A stretch of 64,000 nt of DNA from Arcanobacterium haemolyticum (GCA_021532125.1 JADYUX010000005.1:88800-152799), one strand, 5' to 3'. Positions 44,477-54,085 are shown, counted from the first letter of the stretch. The notes: a model not told the origin generated them from the sequence alone. Numbers and translations: made by a program.

Positions 44477-45604
44477 TCAACGTACCCGAACGATCAACGC
44501 ACCTTCGTCGATACGCGCCGACACGTCTCGACCTAGGCCAACAACGTCACCATCGGCCTGGACTGGCACAAGTTCGTCGGTATGAACCGAGACGTTCCGC
44601 GTTCGTCGGAAGTCAATCGAGCCGGCTTCGGGAAGAAGCTTGTCTTCCATTCCGAACTGTTGGAGGCCAACGCGACGAGCGAGGTCTGTCCATCCCACGA
44701 TGCCGCCCTTGGTATCCACGACGGCGATATCGAGCCAGCCGTCATCTACCTTGGCGTCCGGCGCCAGAACAAGGCCAGCCGTGAGCGTGCCACAGTTGGC
44801 GAACATGATGGATCGAGCAGTGACATCAACAGGGTTGTCGCCAGTGCCCGCGGTGATCTGCGCTTCGATGCGTTCATCATTGAGATGGCGCATTCCCGCG
44901 ATGACATAGGCGATCCAGCCAACGACTTTCTTGAGCTTCGAATCCGTATCCCCCATCACCTGAGCATCGAAGCCCATACCTGCGATGACGATAAATGGAA
45001 CTTCGCCTTCAAATAGCTCGGCTTCACCAGCGTGCTGCTGGATCGCCTCGCGATCAGCGGCCGTGATCTCACCAGCCTTCATCCAGCCAACATCGATTCT
45101 TCGGTTGCGCCCTGTCAGAGCAATCGACGCAAGATTACGAAGCTCGTCGATGGGAAGCTCCAAGTTGCGGGCGAGCAGATTGCCTGTACCGAACGGGAAA
45201 ATTCCCATCGGCACACCTGTGCCGGCGAGAACGCCGCCGACGAGCCGAACCGTGCCATCGCCACCAGCGGCAATGACCACGGACGGATCGTGAGTAAGGG
45301 CCTCACGTGCCTGGCCTTCTCCGGAATCTTCCTCCGTGGTGGGAATCCACACGGGTTCCTTAAGGCCAGCATCCTGCGCGGCCTCATGGAGCACTTCGCG
45401 CATCTTCTCGAAATCCGCCGACTTCGACGGGTTATAGATGACAACCGGTGGGCCATTGTGAGCCACCGGTTTCTCCCCACTGCCCGCGATCTCACCCACC
45501 TTACGGCGCAGATCCTCAAGGGCCTGCTTGTGAACAAACCCCATAACAACAGCCGCAACCGCGACAATCACCGCGCCGAGCGCGAGCCAGGTAGACCAAT
45601 CCAT
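44477..45604 (-). CDS. Diacylglycerol kinase-family lipid kinase
   Basis: 375 residues. One N-terminal membrane helix (LALGAVIVAVAAVVMGF) anchors it. The kinase motif is VIAAGGDGTVRLVGGVLAG, then IFPFGTGNLLARNL; C-terminal features include DDGWLDIAVV and QADGD. Phosphorylates a diacylglycerol or similar lipid at the membrane. It lies between pheA (convergent) and serS (divergent), the gene order common in Corynebacteriales and relatives. Confidence 0.9.
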   Translation of the reverse strand: MDWSTWLALGAVIVAVAAVVMGFVHKQALEDLRRKVGEIAGSGEKPVAHNGPPVVIYNPSKSADFEKMREVLHEAAQDAGLKEPVWIPTTEEDSGEGQAREALTHDPSVVIAAGGDGTVRLVGGVLAGTGVPMGIFPFGTGNLLARNLELPIDELRNLASIALTGRNRRIDVGWMKAGEITAADREAIQQHAGEAELFEGEVPFIVIAGMGFDAQVMGDTDSKLKKVVGWIAYVIAGMRHLNDERIEAQITAGTGDNPVDVTARSIMFANCGTLTAGLVLAPDAKVDDGWLDIAVVDTKGGIVGWTDLARRVGLQQFGMEDKLLPEAGSIDFRRTRNVSVHTDELVPVQADGDVVGLGRDVSARIDEGALIVRVR

Positions 45605-45738
45605 AACCCTTAGCCTAGAGCCTCACGGCGACAAAATTTAGGCATATTTTTTGATGCGGACGTGCAACATTTATGTCGTTGCGCCCACCTGAGAGCACAG
45701 TTGCCTGCCACACACCAATCCAACGTAAACTAGAAGGC

Positions 45739-47010
45739 ATGATTGACATCCGATTTGTCCGCGAAAATCCCGACGTCGTGCGCGAATCACAGCGCCGCCG
45801 CGGCAACGACGAAGCAACTGTCGATGCCCTGCTCGCTGCCGACGATGCACGCCGTACCGCACTCCAAACTTTTGAGAGCGCTCGTGCCTCCCAGAAAGAG
45901 CTCTCGCGGTCAATCGGAAAAGCAAGCCCTGACGAGCGCCCGGCGATCCTTGCTCAGGCGAAAGAACTTGCTGAGGAAGTGAAGCGGCTCGAAGCTGCAG
46001 CAGGTGAAGCTGAAAATGCGTACGAAACAGCTAACCGCGCCATCCAAAACATCGTCCTGGATGGGGTACCTGCCGGAGGCGAAGACGATTACGAAGTCCT
46101 CCGTCACGTGGGCGACATCCGCGACTTTGCCGCTGAAGGTTTCGAGCCTAAGGATCACCTCGATGTGGCCGAGCGCCTCGGCGCCCTCGACATGGCACGC
46201 GGCACGAAGGTATCCGGCTCTCGTTTCTACTACCTCAAGGGCATCGGCGCACGCCTTGAGCTAGCCCTCCTCACGATGGCAGCAGACCAGGCTGAAGCTA
46301 ACGGTTTCACCATCATGGTGACGCCTACGCTCGTCAACCCTGACATCATGGCAGGGACGGGCTTCCTCGGCGCACACTCTGATGAAATCTACTACCTCCC
46401 AGCAGACGACCAGTACCTCGTCGGCACCTCCGAAGTTGCCCTAGCCGGCTACCACAAGGACGAAATCATCGACCTCTCGGATGGGCCTAAGCGTTACTCT
46501 GGCTGGTCATCCTGCTACCGCCGCGAGGCAGGCTCCTACGGCAAGGACACCCGCGGAATCATTCGCGTGCACCAGTTCAACAAGGTGGAGATGTTCTCAT
46601 ACTGCCGCCCCGAGGAATCGGTTGAGGAACACCAACGCCTCCTCGCGTGGGAAGAGGAAATGCTACACAAGGTCGAGCTTCCCTACCGTGTTATCAACAC
46701 GGCTGCGGGCGATCTCGGTTCCTCCGCGGCTCAAAAATTCGACTGCGAAGCCTGGCTCCCCACGCAGAACCGTTACATGGAAGTCACATCCACATCGAAC
46801 TGCACCACCTACCAGGCACGTCGCCTCAACATCCGCGAGCGCTTCGAAGGCGAGAACCGTATCGTCGCGACCCTCAACGGAACTCTGGCGACTACACGTT
46901 GGCTCGTCGCCATGTTCGAGAACCATCAGCAGCCCGACGGCTCGCTGTACATCCCTGAGGCATTGCGCCCTTACCTCGGCGGACGCGACCACGTCGATCC
47001 CATTGCGTGA
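45739..47010 (+). CDS. serS: Seryl-tRNA synthetase
   Basis: 423 residues from [17 protein letters not shown] after AGAAGG. The N-terminal coiled-coil arm (about 28-100) reaches the long variable arm of tRNA-Ser. The class II motifs are seen: motif 2 in [26 protein letters not shown], motif 3 in [18 protein letters not shown], and [15 protein letters not shown] in the active site. Charges both tRNA-Ser genes of this window. No T-box leader is visible. TTGCCT (45701-45706) and TAAACT (45726-45731) may form its promoter. Confidence 0.97.
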   Translation: MIDIRFVRENPDVVRESQRRRGNDEATVDALLAADDARRTALQTFESARASQKELSRSIGKASPDERPAILAQAKELAEEVKRLEAAAGEAENAYETANRAIQNIVLDGVPAGGEDDYEVLRHVGDIRDFAAEGFEPKDHLDVAERLGALDMARGTKVSGSRFYYLKGIGARLELALLTMAADQAEANGFTIMVTPTLVNPDIMAGTGFLGAHSDEIYYLPADDQYLVGTSEVALAGYHKDEIIDLSDGPKRYSGWSSCYRREAGSYGKDTRGIIRVHQFNKVEMFSYCRPEESVEEHQRLLAWEEEMLHKVELPYRVINTAAGDLGSSAAQKFDCEAWLPTQNRYMEVTSTSNCTTYQARRLNIRERFEGENRIVATLNGTLATTRWLVAMFENHQQPDGSLYIPEALRPYLGGRDHVDPIA

Positions 47011-47017
47011 GTGACGT

Positions 47018-47051
47018 TGCCCGGAGTACGGGTTACTCCGCCCTCCGGGCA
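47018..47051. terminator. Stem-loop after serS
   Basis: TGCCCGGAG (47018-47026) pairs with CTCCGGGCA (47043-47051); no T-run. Confidence 0.5.
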
Positions 47052-47194
47052 CTGTCATATGCCTCCGACGAGTTCGACAACGAGGCTGCTTACGCTTGCA
47101 TATGACGACGAAACCGCGATAGCCCGCGCATTGCCCGGCAGTTCGTCGTCCTTCGTCACCCCTCCCATCTCCCCCTTTATTCACTCGGAGACAC

Positions 47195-48118
47195 GTGCAC
47201 GACCTCCACAACACCCTGACAACTCGCCTACCCCAAGCTGGCGAGGAGCTCCTCGTCGCCCTCGATATCGACGGTACGGTGCTTCACTACGACACGTCGC
47301 TCTCGCGTAGGGTTGGCGAGGCCATAGCAGAGCATATTGCTCGTGGTACGCGGGTCGTGCTTGCAACAGGTCGAGGCATCTATGGGGCACAGGTGGCACT
47401 TGAACAGCTTGACCTCACATCCGGTTTCACAGTGTGCTCGAACGGCGCTATTTCGTTGAGTTTTGGCGGCGCACGCCTCCCGGAGAACTCCGCGGCGACG
47501 AATCCGCCGTCGATCCGCACGCAGGGTCATGGTCCCGTACCAGGCGAACGATCAATCGACATCGGGAAGCCTTTTCACATCCTCGACTACCACACTTTCA
47601 ATCCGACAAAAGAAATTGAACTCGTCCACCGCGCCCTCCCGAATGCTCTCCTTGCCGTGGAAGAATTGGACGGGCCGCGCCGTGTCACCCACGAGTTTCC
47701 ACCAGGCGAACTGACCGGCCCGAATGTCGTCTACCCTGTGAGTGAGCTGTCGATCCCCGAAGCTACAAGGCTCACTGTCCGGGCTCCGGAAATGTCGTCA
47801 GAAGAGCTACTCGGCGCTGTCGAGTCCCTCGGATTGCACGGCGTGGAATATGCGGTGGGGTGGTCTGCCTGGCTAGATATTTCTCCTGCGGGAGTCTCCA
47901 AGGCCACGGCTCTTGAGGAGATTCGCACTGCCTGTGGCATTTCCCCTCAGGCAACGCTTGCTGTCGGAGATGGCGGCAACGACATCGACATGCTCCGCTG
48001 GGCCGAAGTAGGTGTCGCTATGGGCGGCGCCTCTCCTCGCGTGAAAGCCGCTGCGGACGTAACAACAGGAGACGTCGACAACGACGGCCTCGCCGACGTC
48101 CTCGAAGCGCTACTTTAG
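47195..48118 (+). CDS. HAD-superfamily phosphatase (Cof type)
   Basis: 307 residues starting with GTG. HAD motif I is ALDIDGTVLHYD (residues about 22-33), motif II lies in VLATGRGIYG, and motif IV is AVGDGGNDIDMLRWA with VGVAMGGA. A C2-type cap lies between. The group acts on sugar phosphates or nucleotides. The position after serS is shared with many actinobacteria. A second HAD protein of this type is at 54791. Confidence 0.88.
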   Translation: MHDLHNTLTTRLPQAGEELLVALDIDGTVLHYDTSLSRRVGEAIAEHIARGTRVVLATGRGIYGAQVALEQLDLTSGFTVCSNGAISLSFGGARLPENSAATNPPSIRTQGHGPVPGERSIDIGKPFHILDYHTFNPTKEIELVHRALPNALLAVEELDGPRRVTHEFPPGELTGPNVVYPVSELSIPEATRLTVRAPEMSSEELLGAVESLGLHGVEYAVGWSAWLDISPAGVSKATALEEIRTACGISPQATLAVGDGGNDIDMLRWAEVGVAMGGASPRVKAAADVTTGDVDNDGLADVLEALL

Positions 48119-48244
48119 AAGCCTTCGAGAACGGGCGATGTGAGCAACATGCGCCTCGCCACTTCGCCAGACGCGGGAGTTTCGATTAGACTATCGGTTG
48201 CTGCTTCGTAACGGTACCGTGTACTTGTTGCGCCTCGCGGCATT

Positions 48245-48332
48245 GGAGGGTTGACAGAGCGGCCGAATGTGACGGTCTTGAAAACCGTTGTGCGGCAACC
48301 CCGCACCAAGGGTTCAAATCCCTTACCCTCCG
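48245..48332 (+). tRNA. tRNA-Ser (anticodon UGA)
   Basis: An 88-base cloverleaf: acceptor GGAGGGT pairs with ACCCTCC; the anticodon loop is TCTTGAAAA with TGA; a long variable arm and GGTTCAAATCC T-arm fit serine. A terminator follows. Confidence 0.96.
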
Positions 48333-48336
48333 CAGC

Positions 48337-48374
48337 AACTCGCGGCACCGCTCCACGCGTGCCGCGAGTTTTTG
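48337..48374 (+). terminator. Intrinsic terminator after tRNA-Ser(UGA)
   Basis: AACTCGCGGCA (48337-48347) pairs with TGCCGCGAGTT (48360-48370), followed by TTT. Confidence 0.85.
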
Positions 48375-48436
48375 TTTGCGCCTCAGCGACATCAAACCAT
48401 CTTCCTCGGCACGCCTCCTTCGTTAGCTTCGACGCA

Positions 48437-48466
48437 TTGACAATCGCTTGTGAGCTGAACTACAGT
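48437..48466 (+). promoter_or_regulatory. Promoter of the kinase/antiterminator operon
   Basis: TTGACA (48437-48442), 18 bases, TACAGT (48461-48466). A perfect -35. Transcription would start near 48473, giving a leader of about 164 bases before the kinase ATG. Confidence 0.6.
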
Positions 48467-48503
48467 CATGGGACAACTTAATTATTCCGAGCATGTGTTT
48501 TTG

Positions 48504-48544
48504 AGAGGCTCGTTCTTCCAACGATGGAAGGGCGCGCCTTTTTT
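48504..48544 (+). terminator. Leader terminator (candidate attenuator) of the kinase operon
   Basis: A long hairpin with loop ACGA at 48521-48524. The stem has about 16 pairs with one mismatch (48510/48535) and a few G-U pairs, from AGAGGC...TTCTTCCA to TGGAAGGG...GCC, directly followed by TTTTTT. It lies about 30 bases after the predicted transcription start and 93 bases before the kinase gene. An antiterminator of the GlpP family is encoded in the operon, which makes this hairpin a natural target. Confidence 0.75.
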
Positions 48545-48636
48545 GTTTGCCAACACAAGCCCGACCCTCGAGCTTAGCTGGTCAAGTTTCGAGTCCCGTT
48601 GGCGACTAGGCCAGCGGGCCACGACGGGAGGATGCA

Positions 48637-50133
48637 ATGACGCATTACATTTTAGGAATCGACAACGGCGGATCGGTGTCAAAGGCAGCGATCTACGACG
48701 ACGAAGGAACAATGGTTGCCTTCGCTTCGCATAACATTCCACAGCCCCACGCAATTGCGGGCTGGAGTGAGCGAAACATGAACCAACTTTGGGAAGCAAA
48801 CGTCGCCGCCATCCGTGATGTCCTCCTCACAAGCAAACTCAATGGAAATCAAATCTCTGCCATCACCGTGACAGGCCACGGCAACGGCCTGTACCTCGTC
48901 GACAACGAAGGAAATCCCGTTCGCAACGGGATCGTCTCAAACGATTCCCGCGCACTCGAATATGTGGAGCGTTGGGCAGCCGACGGCAGTTACCTCAAGA
49001 ACTGTCTTCACTCAACGATGCAAAGCGCCTTTGCCGGCGGTCCACTTCCGATCATGATGTGGCTTCAAGATCACGAGCCCGAGGCAGTATCCCGCACCCG
49101 TTACGTATTCATGGTGAAGGATTACATTCGCTTCAAGCTCACAGGCAAGCCCGGGCTCGAAGTGACAGACGCTTCCTGCACAAATCTCCTTGATATCACC
49201 ACAAAAACCATCGCTCGTGACGCCCTCACCGCTATGGGAGCTGAGGTGTGGCTCGATAAGTTCCCGCCGATCGTCGATTCGAACGACATCGTTGGCACGG
49301 TAACTCCCGACGTTGCAGCTCTCACAGGACTGTCCCCTACGACACCGGCTTATGGCGGAATTTCTGATATATCTGCCTCGTCGATCGGAGTTGGGGGTGT
49401 AGATGACTATGCCATCACACTCGTGACGGGTACATGGTCAATCAATAACTTCTTTTCACCTCAACCAATCGTTGATAAAGATCTCTTCATTACATCAATC
49501 GCACCCATCCCAGAGCGATATCTCATCACAGAAGGCTCCCCAACATCGGCAGCGAATCTCGAATGGTTTGTCAATAACGTACTGCGCAAGCTACCGGCCT
49601 ATTCCGCGACTCCACATTCAGAGCTGTACGACCTCTGTAACAGGCTCGCATTCGCCGATGGGCGACCACAAGGCAAGGTGTCCTTCTATCCCTATATTTT
49701 CAAGTCACCTCTCCACCCCAGAGTTTTGGGCGGTTGGATGAACTTTACGAATGCTGACGGGATTGGCAACCTTCTATCCGCCATGTACGAAGGCGTAGCT
49801 TTCTCGGCTCGTGAGCACGTTGAGCGCCTCCAGAGTTTCGGTAAACACCATCCGGTTGCACGTATCACGGGTGGCGTTGCCAAGTGCCCCGAATGGACGC
49901 AGCTCTTCGCTGACGTGCTCGGACTCAAACTCACGACAGTCCCTGTAGCGGAAACCGGAATATTAGGAGCAGTTATGGTCGCAATGACAGCCCAGGGCGT
50001 GTTCTCGTCGATCCACGAAGCAAGTGAGGTAATGGTTCCTTCAGGCGCGACCTTCGAGCCTTCACGCCACCCTGCGATCGATTATGACGAGCGTTATCAC
50101 GAGTGGCGGGATGAAATCCAGAATATGGAGTAA
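48637..50133 (+). CDS. FGGY-family carbohydrate kinase (L-xylulose kinase-like)
   Basis: 498 residues from MTHYILGIDNGGSVSKAAIYD after GGGAGG. The N-terminal ATPase motif IDNGGSVSKAAI and catalytic-side GHGNGLYLVDNEGNP, plus the C-terminal ITGGVAKCPEWTQLFADVLG (FGGY signature 2), identify the family. The AGGPLPIMMWLQDHEPE segment is like the L-xylulose/erythritol-type members, a substrate I cannot fix. It phosphorylates a ketose or polyol. First gene of an operon with a GlpP-type antiterminator and a dehydrogenase; control by the leader hairpin is likely (inference). Confidence 0.88.
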   Translation: MTHYILGIDNGGSVSKAAIYDDEGTMVAFASHNIPQPHAIAGWSERNMNQLWEANVAAIRDVLLTSKLNGNQISAITVTGHGNGLYLVDNEGNPVRNGIVSNDSRALEYVERWAADGSYLKNCLHSTMQSAFAGGPLPIMMWLQDHEPEAVSRTRYVFMVKDYIRFKLTGKPGLEVTDASCTNLLDITTKTIARDALTAMGAEVWLDKFPPIVDSNDIVGTVTPDVAALTGLSPTTPAYGGISDISASSIGVGGVDDYAITLVTGTWSINNFFSPQPIVDKDLFITSIAPIPERYLITEGSPTSAANLEWFVNNVLRKLPAYSATPHSELYDLCNRLAFADGRPQGKVSFYPYIFKSPLHPRVLGGWMNFTNADGIGNLLSAMYEGVAFSAREHVERLQSFGKHHPVARITGGVAKCPEWTQLFADVLGLKLTTVPVAETGILGAVMVAMTAQGVFSSIHEASEVMVPSGATFEPSRHPAIDYDERYHEWRDEIQNME

Positions 50134-50141
50134 ACACCCCC

Positions 50142-50765
50142 ATGCACATGTCAAAGAAAAAGGCCATCCCTTCACTTGAGCTTAACCGCGACATTTTTGC
50201 GTCAGTTCATCAACTCTCGAAGTTGGATTCAGCCCTTGCGTGCGAAGCCAAAAGCTTGCTTTTTACCAACGCGCATGTGGGGAACCTCCACGCACTGGCG
50301 TCACGAACACATGAAGCAGGGAAGAAAGTCTTTGTGCGAGCAGAGATGATCGGAGGGCTGAAAGCTGACGAAGCCGGGCTCAAGATGCTCGTCAACGCGT
50401 TTCACGTTGATGGAATCTTTACCGCATCTCGCTCGGTGGCACGGATAGCTCAGGATTACGGATTACCCGTTATATGGCGTCTTTTTCTTCTCGATTCCCG
50501 TGCTCTTGAAGAATCGCTTGAGCGTCTCGAGGAATACTCCTATTCCAGTTTCGAGATGCTTCCAGCGCCAGTCGCCCTTCAGCACGCACACTCAATTCTT
50601 GCTGCGGCAGGCGACACTCCCGTCGTGACCGGAGGTTTTGTCTCTCATCCCCAACTCACTGAGCAACTCTTCGACGCGGGCTTTGCCGCAGTTACAACAA
50701 GTACTCCCCAAGTGTGGCAATCCTTCGATGCCACAGGACATCTCAAACACAAGGAACACGAATGA
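50142..50765 (+). CDS. Glycerol-3-phosphate-responsive antiterminator (GlpP) family protein
   Basis: 207 residues; the second ATG at 50148 is an alternative start. The barrel motifs are SLLFTNAHVGNLHAL, KVFVRAEMIGGLKADEAGLKMLV, DGIFTASRSVARIAQDYGL, WRLFLLDSRALEES, FEMLPAPVAL and VVTGGFVSHPQ, matching the GlpP family (PF04309). GlpP of Bacillus binds the leader of glpD and prevents termination when glycerol-3-phosphate is present. Here the gene sits inside a sugar kinase operon, 8 bases after the kinase stop, with a strong terminator in the operon leader. The effector may be the sugar phosphate made by the kinase (inference). Confidence 0.85.
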   Translation: MHMSKKKAIPSLELNRDIFASVHQLSKLDSALACEAKSLLFTNAHVGNLHALASRTHEAGKKVFVRAEMIGGLKADEAGLKMLVNAFHVDGIFTASRSVARIAQDYGLPVIWRLFLLDSRALEESLERLEEYSYSSFEMLPAPVALQHAHSILAAAGDTPVVTGGFVSHPQLTEQLFDAGFAAVTTSTPQVWQSFDATGHLKHKEHE

Positions 50766-51796
50766 AAATCTTATGCGTAGCCGATGGCGGCATTACCACC
50801 GACATGATGAGCGACATGAAGACGCTCGAACAATACGGTGCCGAGGTCACAATTGTTGAAGACACCAACGCTCCTTCAATGGCAGAAATTACTCACCTGA
50901 TGGGGATTATGGAGCGGGAGGGAATTGACGCCGTTCCCAGTTGTCCGGCTCTCCTTGAGCACTGCCACGACGCTGATGTCATCGTCGTTCACGTGGCCTG
51001 TGTCAACAAGGAAGTCATTGCTGCCAGCCCGAATCTCAAACTCGTTGCTGTTTTGCGAGGAGGCGTTGAAAACGCCGATCGTGATGCTCTTCGTGAGCGC
51101 GGCATTCCCCTCATTAATGCGCCGTGGCGTTCAGCGAATGCCGTCGCGGATTTCACTGTCGGAATGATGATTGCAGAGAACAAGAATATTGCGCGAAGTC
51201 ATCATTTGTTGAAGCAGGGCGTGTGGTGCAAAAAGTACGTTAATCAGGGGTACATTCGAGATCTTCGCAAGTGCCAGGTTGGATTGGTCGGTCTAGGGAA
51301 TATCGGTATTCGTGTAGCCGACCGCCTGCGCGGTTTTGGTTGCACAATCGTTGGTTTTGACCCGTACCTTGACCCAGCAGTCGCATCCGAGCACGGCGTT
51401 ACATTACTTTCTTCCCTGGAGGAGCTCATGCGCACCTCCGATTTCGTTTCTCTGCACATGCGAATTTCCGAAGAAACTCACCACATAATTAATGCCGAAT
51501 CACTGTCGTGGATGAAACCCACTGCATATCTCATTAACACGGCTCGTGCCGATCTCGTCGACGAAGAAGCACTCACAGCTGCCCTCCGTTCACACGCCAT
51601 TGGTGGCGCCGCTATCGACGTCTATGCACAGGAGCCTCTTGCCAGCACTCACCCCTACCTTGAGCTCGACAACATCACTTTGGTCTCACACCTAGCTGGT
51701 ACATCGGCTGATACCATGCAAACGTCTGTCGAGATCGGCGTTGATGAGCTGACAAAGTACCTGAATGGGCAGGAGCTTTCAACGATCGTGCACTGA
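50762..51796 (+). CDS. 2-hydroxyacid dehydrogenase (D-isomer type)
   Basis: 344 residues starting in the stop of the preceding gene (ATGA overlap). The NAD motif is VGLVGLGNIGIRVADRLRGFG (about 175), with Arg in INTARADLVDE, Glu in VYAQEPLAS and His in LVSHLAGTSAD as the catalytic triad. It is a distant paralogue of the enzyme at 5601. Strict coupling to the antiterminator gene suggests a common pathway. The substrate is unknown; a phosphoglycerate-like or keto-acid is possible. Confidence 0.85.
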   Translation: MKILCVADGGITTDMMSDMKTLEQYGAEVTIVEDTNAPSMAEITHLMGIMEREGIDAVPSCPALLEHCHDADVIVVHVACVNKEVIAASPNLKLVAVLRGGVENADRDALRERGIPLINAPWRSANAVADFTVGMMIAENKNIARSHHLLKQGVWCKKYVNQGYIRDLRKCQVGLVGLGNIGIRVADRLRGFGCTIVGFDPYLDPAVASEHGVTLLSSLEELMRTSDFVSLHMRISEETHHIINAESLSWMKPTAYLINTARADLVDEEALTAALRSHAIGGAAIDVYAQEPLASTHPYLELDNITLVSHLAGTSADTMQTSVEIGVDELTKYLNGQELSTIVH

Positions 51797-51987
51797 TGCA
51801 CGATCGCGTTTCACCTTGTGACGACGAAGGTTACGTCACGACGAAGGGTGGGAAACAGCCTTCGTCGAGAACGGACTTCCTCTGCGTTGGAGCACAACGA
51901 CGTTCCCCGCACAGGATTACTTGCATAACGAATGTGGATCGGAACTACGCAGATGCGTACTCCGCATAAGAACAAAAGGAAATAAAC
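51797..51987. other. Gene-free spacer before the aldolase
   Basis: A run of related CGACGAAGG words (51819-51868) and no hairpin. The aldolase has its own AAAGGAAA site and may have its own promoter here. Confidence 0.4.
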
Positions 51988-52773
51988 ATGAGTGGAATTT
52001 CAATGCGCCTCGGCCAGCTTTTCAATGAAGAATCTGGGCGCGCATTTATTGTGGCATTCGATCACGGCCAGGCGCTCCCCATTCCCCAGGGGCTTGGTAA
52101 TCCGAGGCCTCTCGTGAAACGAATCATTGAGGGTAAACCTGAGGGCATTCTTCTCACGGCGGGAATGCTCGCGCAAACATCTGAACTTTTTGCGCACCGT
52201 GGCGCTCCAGCGGTCATCCTCCGAACCGACTGGACGACTCTCGATCCCACGATGAAGCGTGAGCTTGGCGAGCACTACCGCACATTGATCGAGCCAAAGG
52301 AAGCGTTGGAGCTGGGAGCAACAGCCATCTGCACGTACCTCATTGGTCGTCCCGAAGATGGCGGAATGTTCGCCGATAATCTCACTGAAGTTGCCCGAAC
52401 GATTCAGAAAGCTCATGCTGTTGGACTTCCGGTCATCGTCGAAGCGACCCTGTGGGGTTCCCGTAACGAGAATCAGAAGGACCCTGAGTTGTTGCGTTAC
52501 ATGTGCCGGATTGCTGCGGAAATCGGTGCGGACGCACTGAAGACAGAATTCGTCGGCGATATTGACGCTGAACGCACAATGATTGAGGAGGCCGGTGGAA
52601 TTCCGGTACTCACTCTCGGCGGTGCTTCTGCTGGAGCTGACGCTGTCCGAAAGGCAGCTTCAGATGCCATGGCATCTGGTGCACGCGGCCTCATCTTTGG
52701 GCGCAATGTGTGGATGGTTGATGATTTGGAGTCGACGATGGCCGGCCTGCGCACGATCGTCCACGAGGCTTAA
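51988..52773 (+). CDS. Class I aldolase of the DeoC/FbaB/LsrF type
   Basis: 261 residues from MSGISMRLGQLFNEESGR. The barrel is of the DhnA/LsrF type: AFIVAFDHGQALP, VILRTDWTTL, GATAICTYLIG, LPVIVEATLWG, the Schiff-base lysine in ADALKTEFVGD, and TLGGASAGAD with GLIFGRNVW phosphate-binding end. Such enzymes cleave a sugar phosphate or, in LsrF, a phospho-AI-2 product. It ends the four-gene cluster; a perfect hairpin follows. Confidence 0.85.
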   Translation: MSGISMRLGQLFNEESGRAFIVAFDHGQALPIPQGLGNPRPLVKRIIEGKPEGILLTAGMLAQTSELFAHRGAPAVILRTDWTTLDPTMKRELGEHYRTLIEPKEALELGATAICTYLIGRPEDGGMFADNLTEVARTIQKAHAVGLPVIVEATLWGSRNENQKDPELLRYMCRIAAEIGADALKTEFVGDIDAERTMIEEAGGIPVLTLGGASAGADAVRKAASDAMASGARGLIFGRNVWMVDDLESTMAGLRTIVHEA

Positions 52774-52813
52774 ACGCTATTCGGTATTCTCTGAGGCTCG
52801 CCTCGACAACAAT

Positions 52814-52861
52814 GGTCTGGCCTCCACGGTACACCTTGTCACCGTGGAGGCCAGACCATAT
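52814..52861. terminator. Perfect 19-bp bidirectional terminator
   Basis: ATGGTCTGGCCTCCACGGT (52814-52832) pairs with 52843-52861 over a 10-base loop, between the convergent aldolase and ddh genes. Confidence 0.85.
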
Positions 52862-52889
52862 GCAATGCTGCGGTAATCCTGCCCCTGCC

Positions 52890-53867
52890 CTACAGCAGCT
52901 GGCTGCGCAAGGCCACGTCGTCGATAGCGCAGAGCTTGCCGAGAGGCACATCGAATAGTGTGATTGCGCCGCGATTTCCTTCACGTGCCATCTTCGCCAC
53001 TGCGCGGGCAGTCGCTGTGACGACAGCACCCGTGAATTCCGGGTTGGAATCGAGGGCCAGCTTAAAGGAGACTACGTGTTTCACTCCGGGGCGAGTCTCG
53101 CCTGTGCGCACCACGGTTCCACCGTGCGGCATCCCAGTGTGGTCGCGGTCGAATTCTTCCTGTGAGATGAAATTAACCGTTGTGTCGTAGTCTGCAAAAT
53201 AGTTCGGCATGGTGACGATCTGGTTGCGCACACTCTCAGGATCAGCCCCCTCGTCGAGCACAACCCAACATTCGCGCGTGTGCTTCTCGCGGGTGGAGAG
53301 CTTCACCTGTTCACCGGACATCACGCGATCCTGATTCTCACTCACCGGGATCGTATATTGGGCTGCGGCGGCCACGCCGGGGATGCGACGGATCGCGTCA
53401 GAATGACCTTGGGAAAGACCGGGCCCCCAGAATGTGTACGTGGAGCCAGACGGAAGCACCGCCTCACCGATCAGGCGGATGAGCGAGAACAAGCCCGGGT
53501 CCCATCCGGTCGAGATAAGAGCAAGATGCCCAGCTGAACGCGCTGCCTGGTCGACGGCTCGGAAGTGTTCAGGGATACGTGCATGCGTATCGAACGTATC
53601 GACAACATTGAAGTAGCGCGCAGCTTCCGGGGTTTGGTCTTCGAGGTCGGTAGCCGACCCGCCGCAGTTGACGCACACATCCACGCGTCCCTTCCAGCGT
53701 GACATCTGCGAGGAGGGTACCGCTAACCCGGTCTTCGTCGTCAGTGTGGAAGGATCTCGGCGCGTAAAGATCGCGACAACCTCAAGATCCTCACTAGCGC
53801 TCACCGCCAGTTCGACGGCTTTTCCTAAGTTCCCGTACCCGTTAATTGCGACTCTGATCTTCGACAT
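52890..53867 (-). CDS. ddh: Meso-diaminopimelate dehydrogenase
   Basis: 325 residues from MSKIRVAINGYGNLGKAVE, chosen for the strong GGAGGGTGAC site. NADPH-dependent amination of tetrahydrodipicolinate to meso-DAP in one step, for lysine and cell wall. The Rossmann motif is INGYGNLGKA, and the family segments RYFNVVDTFDTHARIPEH, STGWDPGLFSLIR, FWGPGLSQGHSDAIRRIPGV and PNYFADYDTTVNFI are present. The 325-residue size matches Corynebacterium Ddh. Convergent with the aldolase; no partner. Confidence 0.95.
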   Translation of the reverse strand: MSKIRVAINGYGNLGKAVELAVSASEDLEVVAIFTRRDPSTLTTKTGLAVPSSQMSRWKGRVDVCVNCGGSATDLEDQTPEAARYFNVVDTFDTHARIPEHFRAVDQAARSAGHLALISTGWDPGLFSLIRLIGEAVLPSGSTYTFWGPGLSQGHSDAIRRIPGVAAAAQYTIPVSENQDRVMSGEQVKLSTREKHTRECWVVLDEGADPESVRNQIVTMPNYFADYDTTVNFISQEEFDRDHTGMPHGGTVVRTGETRPGVKHVVSFKLALDSNPEFTGAVVTATARAVAKMAREGNRGAITLFDVPLGKLCAIDDVALRSQLL

Positions 53868-54085
53868 GTCACCCTCCATTCTCATCTATGTCCACACTAT
53901 GCGATTGGGGGTGCGGCGCGGGTGCATGTTCCGAATTTGTGGTTCATGGGACCGACAGCGAGTGCACACGGTGTCATTGCTGTATTTTCCATGGCGACGA
54001 TATCCGCGCTGACGTCACTCGTCGTCACGCTTAACGACGAAGGTGACGGACAGATGTCATCAACCGCCGCAACACCATGGCTCAA

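Noticed and set aside
45605..45738. T-box riboswitch before serS
   Set aside because: The region is short and lacks the T-box consensus and a terminator.
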